A stretch of 10,928 nucleotides of DNA from Candidatus Woesearchaeota archaeon (GCA_018221165.1 JAAOYD010000027.1:1-10928); one strand, 5' to 3'; positions 1 to 6,430 are shown, counted from the first letter of the stretch. The notes: generated by a model not told the origin, from the sequence alone. A program made the numbers and translations.

Positions 1-1313
1 TCAATGCCAAGGATAATCTTCGTGTTCATGTTCGCGAGGATTTGTCGCGGAATCAATGAAGGTAATTGTGTTATCGCTAACAAACCGACTTTGAACTTGC
101 GGCCTTCGCGTGCGATGGTGGAGAAAATGTTTGAGCCTTTTTCTAAAACTTCTTTCCCCAAAACACGAGGGGCTTCTTCGAGTACGATTGACGCAACTGG
201 TTTTTCTTTGAGTGTTCCTTTCAGTTTTGCGCGCTTGTATGCTTTGAACAGTTCAGTGGTAATCATGCTGCCGATGAGGATTTCTTCGCGGCCGTCGAAG
301 CTTGATGTGTCAATCACCACAATCTTCGCGTCCATGATGGCCTTGACGATATCGGTAATGGTCGTCGAGCCAGCGTTAAGTGTGAAAATTCCTTCTGTGT
401 GAAGTTGCTGTCCGTCCCAGGAGAGGTTGAGCATATTCATGACGCGTCGTCGAACGACAGCGAGCGTTCCTTCGTGGTACTTGTTGTCCAATGGTTTCTC
501 AAGAACAACCGCTTCCACCCAGTCCTTGCCATGCTCTTTCCAGTATGCGCTCAATGCTTCTTTCTGCGGTGCGCTCCATTCGACAGCACCACTGAAATGG
601 TCTGGTGTGACATCTTTGAGATTGAAGACCAGTGAATCAGTATTGGGTAATGGTTCAGGTGAGTAGTATTTTACCTTGTTCCGCGCGTCAGGATGCTGCT
701 TCAATCCTGGCTCTGCGTTGTAGTACTCGTCGTGCGGATCGAGGACGAGCATGCCCGCGTAGTTTTCGCTCGCGAGCTTCCACAGCAAGCATTTCACAAG
801 ATTGGACTTTCCTCTTCCTGTTGTTGCCGGCACGAGGACGTGATGGCTCAACGTTTTCACACCGTCGAGGAAGAGCGGAACGTCCAGGACTTTTGAGCCA
901 CTCCTGAGATTGCCGAGGAATATGGGGTTTTTGGGTTTCGTGATGAATGAGAGATCCTCTTTTGTGACTTCTTTGAGTTCGCTGAAGAATCCTGGGAGTG
1001 ATTTGCTCACTTTGTACCCTTTCTTCTGGATGGTGATGAGTGATTTCAACTTCGCGAGGGTGTAGTTCCGCAGGTGCGGGTCCATGAAATCGAGCTTTGT
1101 ATCCTCTTCTAAGGTCATACCGGAGATGAGTTCGAGATTTTGTTCCGAGATTTGTGAGCCGTAGAGGAGGTCGTAGACATGCATGAGGGTTTTGGCTTCT
1201 TTTGATTCGGCGATGAGCAGCTCGCCAAGCTCGAATTCCTCTGCGGATTTCTGCCGCGCAAGCAGTTCACCGAAGCCGCCTGAGATGATTAAGCCTTTTA
1301 CCTCTCCCACCAT
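1..1313 (-). CDS. herA: HerA-like hexameric DNA translocase ATPase (partial, C-terminus beyond window)
   Basis: Read on the minus strand from an ATG at 1313, the frame stays open to the window edge, giving 437 residues without the C-terminus. The Walker A motif is ATTGRGKS (residues 163-170). A HerA-like LVLDPHDEY follows at 189-197, and Walker B with paired acids (IVLEEA) lies at 376-381. The segment from AREGRKF to NTKIILGI (401-437) is the characteristic HerA/FtsK-superfamily region with the TQLPS turn. Residues 1-60 look like a HAS-barrel-type beta domain, though weakly. In archaea HerA is a ring translocase that works with the nuclease NurA and Mre11-Rad50 in DNA end resection. No nurA lies within the window; it could be beyond the left edge. 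The frame is open upstream of 1313, but this is the first ATG and it sits 26 bases from a TATA box. HerA-family membership is firm; orthology to the repair HerA rather than a DUF87 paralogue is less certain. Confidence 0.88.
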   Translation of the reverse strand, partial: MVGEVKGLIISGGFGELLARQKSAEEFELGELLIAESKEAKTLMHVYDLLYGSQISEQNLELISGMTLEEDTKLDFMDPHLRNYTLAKLKSLITIQKKGYKVSKSLPGFFSELKEVTKEDLSFITKPKNPIFLGNLRSGSKVLDVPLFLDGVKTLSHHVLVPATTGRGKSNLVKCLLWKLASENYAGMLVLDPHDEYYNAEPGLKQHPDARNKVKYYSPEPLPNTDSLVFNLKDVTPDHFSGAVEWSAPQKEALSAYWKEHGKDWVEAVVLEKPLDNKYHEGTLAVVRRRVMNMLNLSWDGQQLHTEGIFTLNAGSTTITDIVKAIMDAKIVVIDTSSFDGREEILIGSMITTELFKAYKRAKLKGTLKEKPVASIVLEEAPRVLGKEVLEKGSNIFSTIAREGRKFKVGLLAITQLPSLIPRQILANMNTKIILGI

Positions 1314-1334
1314 GCCGCGACGGACACGAGCGTC

Positions 1335-1343
1335 GTTTATATC
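1335..1343 (-). promoter_or_regulatory. TATA box of the HerA-like gene
   Basis: Minus-strand GATATAAAC, centred 26 bases before the ATG at 1313, predicts a leaderless transcript, as for most genes here. A second AT-rich element (AAATATAT, 1361-1368) sits 51 bases before the ATG and could be an alternative box. Confidence 0.55.
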
Positions 1344-1365
1344 TTTGTTTCTCAGCAAGAATATA

Positions 1366-1379
1366 TTTCCATATGGAAA
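1366..1379. promoter_or_regulatory. 14-base perfect palindrome upstream of the HerA-like gene
   Basis: TTTCCATATGGAAA is a perfect inverted repeat with no spacer, inside the 107-base gap between the 162-residue gene and the HerA-like gene. It lies just upstream of the AT-rich element at 1361-1368. A dimeric regulator site is a reasonable inference; nothing in the window identifies the regulator. Confidence 0.45.
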
Positions 1380-1420
1380 ATAATTATTACACGAGGAAAA
1401 ATCATCTTTATCAAGCAAAT

Positions 1421-1909
1421 CTAGAGATAATCGATAGTTCGTACTGCTTCGCGAACAGTTTCTGCGAGGTCAGCAGTGGTCGCGATGACAGGGTCGTTGC
1501 GGTAACCATCGCTCTTTAGAGTATAGCTCGTTCCCTGTTGTCCAGGTTCAGTCGTGATCTGCGTCGGGACTCCTTTACTCTTGAGATAGACTTGGAAGAC
1601 GTGCTGCAGTTCTCTCGTTGCAGTTTCAAGGCTCGCAAGTCGCATGCTGCTTTGCTGTCCAATATCATTCAGAACGAAAATCCGGTATCCACCAGAATCC
1701 TTATAGAACGCGACAAGGCCGTCTAAGAACTCTCCTTCATCAAGTTGAGCGAGTAACGCTGTGCGTGCCGCTTCTCGCTTATTATCATCCCACCATTCAG
1801 ATGCGATGAGGCCGATATCATCTCGGGTAATCACACGTAAGTTATGTGGTGCTTGGACTTGAGGTGCGTCTCCGCGGTGTTTCAAGATTGGATTTGGTCC
1901 TTGCGTCAT
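1421..1909 (-). CDS. Unrecognised 162-residue soluble protein
   Basis: I do not recognise this family. The protein starts MTQGPNPILKHRGD and ends at a TAG. It has no signal peptide, no membrane segment and no cysteine pairs. A central part alternates helix-like stretches (DDNKREAARTALLAQL) with beta-like ones (GGYRIFVLND), and a C-terminal helix is predicted (DLAETVREAVRTIDYL), suggesting a small alpha/beta fold. Residue composition is balanced and there are no internal stops over 489 bases. A TATA box lies 26 bases before the ATG, with no Shine-Dalgarno site, which fixes the start as leaderless and supports a real gene. It is followed 107 bases later by the HerA-like gene, which has its own promoter, so proximity is weak evidence of a shared role. 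Confidence 0.75.
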   Translation of the reverse strand: MTQGPNPILKHRGDAPQVQAPHNLRVITRDDIGLIASEWWDDNKREAARTALLAQLDEGEFLDGLVAFYKDSGGYRIFVLNDIGQQSSMRLASLETATRELQHVFQVYLKSKGVPTQITTEPGQQGTSYTLKSDGYRNDPVIATTADLAETVREAVRTIDYL

Positions 1910-1914
1910 ACAGT

Positions 1915-1924
1915 CAGAATTCTG
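1915..1924. promoter_or_regulatory. 10-base palindrome between TATA box and start codon
   Basis: CAGAATTCTG is a perfect palindrome lying between the TATA box (1931-1939) and the leaderless start at 1909, where a bound repressor would block the polymerase. It is short enough to occur by chance. Confidence 0.25.
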
Positions 1925-1930
1925 TAGAAT

Positions 1931-1939
1931 GATATAAAG
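1931..1939 (-). promoter_or_regulatory. TATA box of the 162-residue gene
   Basis: Minus-strand CTTTATATC, centred 26 bases before the ATG at 1909. It lies in the 58-base gap after the GH15-like gene, so this gene is not dependent on read-through. Confidence 0.65.
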
Positions 1940-1967
1940 CTTGCGTCTTTGTTGCCTTTACAGAGTG

Positions 1968-3131
1968 CTAACGCAGCGCCGCTTCGAGCAGCTGTGCATT
2001 CACATTGTGCAACGCCACGACAAACAGCGATTCCGCCCAGCCCAGCGGCGCGTTCTCATTTGGCTTGTTGGTATTTGAGAAATAGAGCTCAGGAATGAAG
2101 CCCTCATCATCTTGTGTCTCAATCATGAGCTTAATGAACTCCTTCGTCTTCTCTTTGTCGCCGAGCTGCTCGTAGATAATCGCTAACCACGAAAGTCCAA
2201 AGCACCACTCTGCTTCTTCAGAATAGCCATCTTCGTTCTTGTTGTAATAATGATCGTTCTTGTATCTGATAACGCCTTTGCGGCGCAACAACAGATACTC
2301 AACATTTTTCAGAATGTGATCGCGTTCTGTTGAGGTCACGACATTATACGGCCAAATGAGGCTGAGTAACGAAAGGTCGACGAACTTCTTCGCACTCTCC
2401 CGAGGCAACAACTGTCGTAACGCCGCTTCACCACTCTTGATGAGTCGAGGTGAGACATGAATCCCTATTTTCTTCACAGCCTTCAGACCAGCAACGCAGG
2501 CGCCGATAGAAGAAGCATGTACTTCCTCATCTTCTTCCCACATACCACTGTCGAAATCGTGCCAGTACTCAATACTAGCTAAGTAATCAACGAGTTTCTG
2601 CACAATACGAACGTCATGCTTGTTCTTAATAACTGAATGACCCGCGCTGCCCAATTCGCCAACTCTGAAGAGAATGGCACCGATGCTGTCATTCTGCTTG
2701 TTCCCCCAGTCCTCCCAGAACTCATCGAAAGTCTCCGGATGGACCCGCGCGTGGATATACTGATACTTGTGCTCAGGTTTGTGGGCGATGACCCAATCGA
2801 TTTTCTCTTCATGCTTCTTGAACACGTCCAGGAGCGCGCGATAGGTCTTCTGCACTACCTTCCACTCGCCGAGCACCTCGAACGAGAGGCACTCATAGAA
2901 ATTATCGCGCAGCCAACTCTTGTCATAGCCAGTCGAGACGTCCTTCTTGGATGCGGCGAACAGTCCTGATTTGTACTGGAGGCTTTTCAACACCTGTTCG
3001 TGCTGTTTGATGAGCTGCTGCTTCGTAATGGCGCCGCCGGCCTTTTTGCCTGGCTTCAGGACGGACTTCGCTTTCTTAGCTGCCTTCTTCACAGTCTTGG
3101 CTTTCGCCTGTTTCTTCACAGCTTTCGCCAT
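1968..3131 (-). CDS. GH15 / phosphorylase-kinase-alpha-like (alpha/alpha)6 protein with lysine-rich N-terminal tail
   Basis: The 387-residue protein matches the glucoamylase/phosphorylase kinase alpha superfamily. Motifs in order are SWLRDNFY (72-79), DWGNKQNDSIGAILF (141-155), MWEEDEEVHASSIGA (197-211), GVIRYKNDHYYN (286-297), AEWCFGLSWLAIIYEQLGD (307-325) and GFIPELY followed by PLGWAESLFVVAL (345-374). The WEE (198-200) and PE (347-348) positions correspond to the general acid and base of GH15 glucoamylases, so hydrolysis of an alpha-glucoside is plausible; a regulatory role like phosphorylase kinase alpha cannot be excluded. There is no signal peptide, so it is cytoplasmic. Residues 2-33 are mostly Lys and Ala. 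The start at 3131 is chosen over an in-frame ATG at 3191 because GAGGTG lies 4 bases upstream and a TATA box 39 bases upstream; the 3191 ATG lies before that TATA box. Substrate unknown. Confidence 0.82.
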   Translation of the reverse strand: MAKAVKKQAKAKTVKKAAKKAKSVLKPGKKAGGAITKQQLIKQHEQVLKSLQYKSGLFAASKKDVSTGYDKSWLRDNFYECLSFEVLGEWKVVQKTYRALLDVFKKHEEKIDWVIAHKPEHKYQYIHARVHPETFDEFWEDWGNKQNDSIGAILFRVGELGSAGHSVIKNKHDVRIVQKLVDYLASIEYWHDFDSGMWEEDEEVHASSIGACVAGLKAVKKIGIHVSPRLIKSGEAALRQLLPRESAKKFVDLSLLSLIWPYNVVTSTERDHILKNVEYLLLRRKGVIRYKNDHYYNKNEDGYSEEAEWCFGLSWLAIIYEQLGDKEKTKEFIKLMIETQDDEGFIPELYFSNTNKPNENAPLGWAESLFVVALHNVNAQLLEAALR

Positions 3132-3135
3132 CTCC

Positions 3136-3141
3136 CACCTC
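3136..3141 (-). promoter_or_regulatory. Shine-Dalgarno site deciding the start of the GH15-like gene
   Basis: Minus-strand GAGGTG, separated by 4 bases from the ATG at 3131. It is complementary to the archaeal 16S 3' end and rules in favour of this start over the ATG at 3191. Confidence 0.7.
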
Positions 3142-3165
3142 TTTTCCCTTCTTACGTTTCTCCCT

Positions 3166-3174
3166 GTTTTATAG
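3166..3174 (-). promoter_or_regulatory. TATA box of the GH15-like gene
   Basis: Minus-strand CTATAAAAC preceded by a purine-rich CGAAAA that fits a BRE. It is centred 39 bases before the ATG, predicting a leader of about 13 bases that just includes the Shine-Dalgarno site. Confidence 0.65.
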
Positions 3175-3190
3175 TTTTCGAGGAGAATCA

Positions 3191-3199
3191 TTAAATATA
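3191..3199 (+). promoter_or_regulatory. TATA box of the zinc-ribbon gene
   Basis: TTAAATATA, centred 25 bases before the ATG at 3220, which makes that ATG leaderless. The in-frame ATG at 3199 overlaps the box itself and so cannot be transcribed from it. Confidence 0.65.
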
Positions 3200-3219
3200 T
3201 GCTCTACCATACTCTTTCT

Positions 3220-3531
3220 ATGGAGAAGGACGCCATGCTGATGAAGTGCGGCCGCTGCCTCCAGCAGGTCGCGCTCGGTGAGATGAAGTACGCGAAAGAT
3301 GGCAGAACGCTCATCTGCCAGAAATGCCGCGGTCTGAGCGTGAAAGAACATCTCGAGAAGATTAAAGGGCATGATGCCTCACCAGAGACAAAGACGCGCT
3401 ACGCGTGCACCGACTGTGGGTTCAGCTTTAGCAGAGGTAACATCACGCCGAAACGCTGTCCCTATTGCGCGAAAGAAACTATTGTACTCCAAGAGAAGAT
3501 GTCGAGCGCTGGTCTCATCGACGACGCTTAG
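3220..3531 (+). CDS. Small double zinc-ribbon protein
   Basis: This 103-residue cytoplasmic protein contains two four-cysteine zinc-binding sites: C10-x2-C13 with C33-x2-C36, and C63-x2-C66 with C80-x2-C83. The second (YACTDCGFSF to KRCPYC) resembles a rubredoxin-like or transcription-factor-type ribbon. Between them is a charged helical linker (VKEHLEKIKG, 41-50). There is no enzyme motif; a nucleic-acid or protein adaptor role is the usual inference for such proteins. The start MEKDAMLMKCGRC is taken at 3220 because the TATA box leaves no room for the ATG at 3199. It is transcribed divergently from the GH15-like gene, with 88 bases between start codons. Its stop codon overlaps that of the convergent HAD gene. 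Confidence 0.85.
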   Translation: MEKDAMLMKCGRCLQQVALGEMKYAKDGRTLICQKCRGLSVKEHLEKIKGHDASPETKTRYACTDCGFSFSRGNITPKRCPYCAKETIVLQEKMSSAGLIDDA

Positions 3532-4187
3532 AGGAAATCGAGAATCTTACGAACATCTGGCTCTGTCACTACAACATCCGCTGCTGCTGAAACTTTCTCA
3601 CTTTCTGGCAGGAAGGCGATGCCCAAGCCTGCTTCTTTTAGGATGTCGATATCATTTTCTCCATTACCAACAAATACAGTCTCTGAAATACTAATCCCTT
3701 CACGTTCACAAATCGCGTGCAACGCCTTGTACTTTGAGCCTTGATCATACACAGTGTCTTTCCACCCAGCGATTAATCCTTTCTCGTCAAAATCAATCTC
3801 GTTCACGAACACATCTTCAAAGGGATAATTGGGAAAGAGCGTGTCAACGAGAATTTTTAGCGCGCCGGAGATAACTCCAAGCTTGTAGCCACGCTTGTGC
3901 AACTCTGCGATTGTCTTTTCTGCCCCATTCATAGGCCGGTGACGCTTCGCCGCGTCCTCGAAATCCTTCTTTGTCGCGCCGAGGCGTTGAAAATCACCCA
4001 TATCTTCATCAAGCCATTCCTTATAGCTCAAAGTGCCGGCTTTGAAGCGCGCAATACACTCCTCTTCAAAAGCTGCGCCTTTTTTCTCACCTTGGATGTG
4101 TCTGTGTAGCGTGTTCCAGTATTGCGGATGGTCTATACCCTCGACGAGCGTGCCATCCAAATCAAAGCAGACGAGCTTATACTTCAT
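3528..4187 (-). CDS. HAD-superfamily phosphatase, SerB-like
   Basis: The 219-residue protein is a HAD hydrolase of the phosphoserine-phosphatase type. Motif I is CFDLDGTLVEG (nucleophile D9, acid/base D11), motif II is VISGA (S107), motif III is the lysine in QGSKYKAL (K152), and motif IV is VGNGENDIDIL (173-183). Between motifs I and II lies a helical cap (about 18-85), as in HAD-I enzymes. Motif IV normally reads GDGxND in SerB; here the first Asp is Asn (N175), while D179 is kept. Metal binding or substrate may therefore differ. The start is at 4187, not the in-frame ATG at 4217: the TATA-like box at 4208-4215 sits 24 bases before it, giving a leaderless transcript. No serine-synthesis gene is nearby, so the substrate is not established; another small phosphomonoester is equally possible. 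Confidence 0.85.
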   Translation of the reverse strand: MKYKLVCFDLDGTLVEGIDHPQYWNTLHRHIQGEKKGAAFEEECIARFKAGTLSYKEWLDEDMGDFQRLGATKKDFEDAAKRHRPMNGAEKTIAELHKRGYKLGVISGALKILVDTLFPNYPFEDVFVNEIDFDEKGLIAGWKDTVYDQGSKYKALHAICEREGISISETVFVGNGENDIDILKEAGLGIAFLPESEKVSAAADVVVTEPDVRKILDFL

Positions 4188-4207
4188 AGAGATGAGAGAA
4201 AAGAAGG

Positions 4208-4215
4208 CTTTTATC
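4208..4215 (-). promoter_or_regulatory. TATA-like box of the HAD gene
   Basis: Minus-strand GATAAAAG, centred about 24 bases before the ATG at 4187. It lies within the 36-base gap after the KaiC-like gene stop, so the HAD gene may be both co-transcribed and separately initiated. Confidence 0.45.
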
Positions 4216-4223
4216 AAGTTTAT

Positions 4224-5039
4224 CTACAACAGCGGGTTTTGGCCGCCATACAATGCCTGGAACTGGCCATTCCTGAACTCTAAGGAGAAGATGTCGTTGT
4301 TGCAGTTCGTGGCACGCATCTTCACTACCGCAATCTCACGTACGACTTGTCGACGGAACGGCGTCAAGCGAATAGTAATGATGCCATCTGAGAGGAAATC
4401 TTCAATCTCATACTCGCTATACTTGGAGCCATCAAGTGGCATCTCGGAAATCAGGAAGCTTGTGATGCGCAGGTCTCTGAGATATTCAAAGATATAAAAC
4501 AGTTCGATACGCGGGTTCTCGAATCGGGAGAGCACGTACAGCGCGCTCAAGGAATCCAAGACGAGCAACGGACAGCCGGCTTCGACGTGAATCTTCTTCA
4601 CCACGTTCTTGATGACGTTCAGCCAGGACTTGTTGTTGTCTGTGTTGACGTCGTGAATCTCTTTCCTGATAGTGCCGATATCGACGATAATGAGGCTGCC
4701 GAGAGTTTGGTCTTGGAGCTCGGCCATACGGGTCTTGAGGTCTGAGAGTTCCTTCACGATGACGAGGTTGATGCGGCGCATGTCATAGTCCATGTTAACC
4801 ATGTGGTTGACGAGCGACTCCGCGGACTGTTCAAGTGAGAAGTACAGACCGTTTTTGCCTGCTACCGCTTCGTGGTAGAGCACGTTGAAGCAGACACTGC
4901 TTTTCATCGTGCCGGCTGCACCACTGAGCAGGGTCAGATGTCCTTCAGGCACACCGCCTTGGATATTTTCATCAAGACCTTGGATATGTAGTTTAACACG
5001 AGAGATAGCTTTCTTGTCAGAGACTATAGTTTCCGGCAT
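4224..5039 (-). CDS. KaiC/RAD55-like single-domain RecA-fold ATPase
   Basis: This is a 271-residue single-domain member of the archaeal KaiC family. GLDENIQGGVPEGHLTLLSG (21-40) leads into Walker A GAAGTMKSS (40-48). The strand-turn FSLEQS (67-72) occupies the position of the catalytic glutamates, Walker B is LLVLD (158-162), and SDGIITIRL (217-225) with EIAVVKMRATNC (235-246) are the usual KaiC C-terminal motifs. Two features are unusual: Met replaces the invariant Gly before the Walker Lys (GTMKS), and only one Glu (E70) is present where KaiC has two. It is soluble; such proteins often act in signalling, motility or gene control. The start is supported by GGTGA 4 bases upstream and a TATA box 39 bases upstream. 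It lies 47 bases after the propeller gene, but its own promoter sits immediately downstream of, and partly within, the gap. Confidence 0.88.
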   Translation of the reverse strand: MPETIVSDKKAISRVKLHIQGLDENIQGGVPEGHLTLLSGAAGTMKSSVCFNVLYHEAVAGKNGLYFSLEQSAESLVNHMVNMDYDMRRINLVIVKELSDLKTRMAELQDQTLGSLIIVDIGTIRKEIHDVNTDNNKSWLNVIKNVVKKIHVEAGCPLLVLDSLSALYVLSRFENPRIELFYIFEYLRDLRITSFLISEMPLDGSKYSEYEIEDFLSDGIITIRLTPFRRQVVREIAVVKMRATNCNNDIFSLEFRNGQFQALYGGQNPLL

Positions 5040-5043
5040 CCAC

Positions 5044-5048
5044 TCACC
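5044..5048 (-). promoter_or_regulatory. Shine-Dalgarno site of the KaiC-like gene
   Basis: Minus-strand GGTGA, 4 bases from the ATG at 5039, the same spacing as in the GH15-like gene. Confidence 0.65.
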
Positions 5049-5073
5049 CTTTTTAGTACTCTAAATTATCATG

Positions 5074-5083
5074 ATTTATAAAT
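5074..5083 (-). promoter_or_regulatory. TATA box of the KaiC-like gene
   Basis: ATTTATAAAT (self-complementary), centred 39 bases before the ATG at 5039. It lies just downstream of the propeller stop codon at 5087 and predicts a leader of about 13 bases. Confidence 0.65.
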
Positions 5084-5086
5084 GTT

Positions 5087-6328
5087 TCAGTTGCTATGCG
5101 TGATGTCATCGACGAAGCCCGACTTCACGTTGACGATGATATTATCTTTCTCCAACTCTTCGCAGCCGACAATCATACCTTGTGTCTTGATTTGCCAGAG
5201 TCGTTTCCCGACTTGTGCGCCAGGTTCGCTGGTCATGACACTGGTGTAATGGCCTGCTTGGTGTGCCACGCCTGAAAGACCGGGCATGTAATCGAGGTTA
5301 TACGCTCCTTCGCCATCCAACACATAGAGGTTGTGGTCATAGCTCCCAACCACAACTTCCAAGGCACCGTCGTTGTCGATGTCTGTGATGAGAGGTGCAG
5401 TGACTATCCAGAAATCTGTCTCGTAGCTCCAGAGTTTTTCACCCCTGTGAGACAGGCAGTACACTTTATTATCGCAGCTCCCAAACACGACTTCGAGTTC
5501 ATCGTCGTTGTTTAGGTCCGCCATGGATGCTTGGCCGTAGATTGCGCCTTCGGTGATGAAGTGCCAGTGTTCGTTCCCTTTCAGGTCGAGGCAGTAGAAC
5601 ATGCCGGTCGTATCTCCTATCACCAGATCCTGTTCGCTCAGCAGCTTGCCGAATGCAGGTTTTGCTCTGATGGGGCCGCGTGCCTTGAATTCCCAGAGCT
5701 TGTTCCCCAGCGGACTGTAGCTGTAGAGCGTTCCACTTTCGGTGCCGAAGATGAGTTGTGTCGCTTCGGCCGTACTCACTGCCGGTTCGCTCTCGATTGA
5801 GCCATCCACCTCGATGACTGAGCGTTCCTTGCCGTTTCCATCGAGGATGACGAACTTGCCCGCGGTTGTACCGAAGAGAATCTCTGCTGTGCCATCCTTG
5901 TCGATGTCCTCGACGAGGATGCGTGAGCGTACCGCGCCTTGCGTTTTGTATTTCCAGAGGAGCTTGCCTTGGTTGTTGAGGCAGTACACAATGCCGAGCT
6001 CAGTTCCAAACAGTATCTCAGGGAGCTTATCCCCATTCACGTCTTTGATAGTTGGCGTTGCTGGTACGCTATCGATACGATCGCTGTCATAAAAGAAGCT
6101 TTCAGTCTCTTCCACTTGTTCCTTAATGTCATACTGCCACTTCTTCTTGCTTTGCTCGTCTATGCAGATGACTGAGCCGTTGCGTGTGCCGAAGATAATC
6201 TCTTTCTTGCCGTCCTTGTCGATATCGACAGCGGCGGCGCTGCTCAAGAGAGGACTCTTCGCGTCGAACACCCATTTCTCAAGAATCCTACCCTTATGAT
6301 GATGTGTGCTCTTATTGAAACTGAACAT
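5087..6328 (-). CDS. Cytoplasmic seven-bladed FG-GAP/PQQ-like beta-propeller protein
   Basis: The 413-residue protein consists of about seven repeats built on the pattern DxDxDGxxEIxFGxxxGxVYxLxxxGxxLW. Five copies keep the acidic calcium-type loop: D35-E43 (DIDKDGKKE), D96-E104, D141-E149, D271-E279 and D316-E324. The repeats near 185-195 and 228-238 have lost it (TAEATQLIFG, SEQDLVIG). The tail (355-413) may close the propeller. FG-GAP propellers are usually secreted or membrane-anchored, yet this one starts MFSFNKSTHHHKGR with no signal peptide or membrane segment, so it should be cytoplasmic. A His-His-His run at 9-11 is natural. The start at 6328 is leaderless, 27 bases from a TATA box. 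The downstream KaiC-like gene has its own promoter. Ligand or partner binding is the likely role; no enzyme motif is evident. Confidence 0.85.
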   Translation of the reverse strand: MFSFNKSTHHHKGRILEKWVFDAKSPLLSSAAAVDIDKDGKKEIIFGTRNGSVICIDEQSKKKWQYDIKEQVEETESFFYDSDRIDSVPATPTIKDVNGDKLPEILFGTELGIVYCLNNQGKLLWKYKTQGAVRSRILVEDIDKDGTAEILFGTTAGKFVILDGNGKERSVIEVDGSIESEPAVSTAEATQLIFGTESGTLYSYSPLGNKLWEFKARGPIRAKPAFGKLLSEQDLVIGDTTGMFYCLDLKGNEHWHFITEGAIYGQASMADLNNDDELEVVFGSCDNKVYCLSHRGEKLWSYETDFWIVTAPLITDIDNDGALEVVVGSYDHNLYVLDGEGAYNLDYMPGLSGVAHQAGHYTSVMTSEPGAQVGKRLWQIKTQGMIVGCEELEKDNIIVNVKSGFVDDITHSN

Positions 6329-6350
6329 GTCGCTTCCAGCGGACGCAGCG

Positions 6351-6359
6351 TATTTAAAG
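6351..6359 (-). promoter_or_regulatory. TATA box of the propeller gene
   Basis: Minus-strand CTTTAAATA, centred 27 bases before the ATG at 6328. It forms the left half of a divergent promoter region of about 100 bases shared with the MFS-type gene. Confidence 0.6.
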
Positions 6360-6398
6360 TTTATGCACTCCTCGAGAGCGACTACCTCTAGACAATAA

Positions 6399-6408
6399 CT
6401 TTATAAAC
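6399..6408 (+). promoter_or_regulatory. TATA box of the MFS-type gene
   Basis: CTTTATAAAC preceded by an A-rich stretch (ACAATAA), centred 27-28 bases before the ATG at 6431, giving a leaderless transcript. It lies about 48 bases from the divergent TATA box. Confidence 0.7.
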
Positions 6409-6430
6409 GTCTTTCTCGGGTTTCCAAGCC

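Noticed and set aside
4..1383. Several short plus-strand open frames across the left end
   Set aside because: All are shadows of the HerA-like gene on the minus strand, which carries clear Walker A, Walker B and HerA signature motifs.
3132..3191. Upstream ATG at 3191 as start of the GH15-like gene
   Set aside because: It lies before the TATA box at 3166-3174, while the ATG at 3131 has a Shine-Dalgarno site 4 bases away.
4188..4217. Upstream ATG at 4217 for the HAD protein
   Set aside because: It would add ten residues not typical of HAD proteins, lies before the likely TATA box and overlaps it; motif I normally starts within about ten residues of the N-terminus.
3220..6328. A single operon or defence system joining zinc-ribbon, HAD, KaiC-like and propeller genes
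   Set aside because: Each gene has its own TATA box, one is on the opposite strand, and no nuclease, toxin or known defence partner is present.
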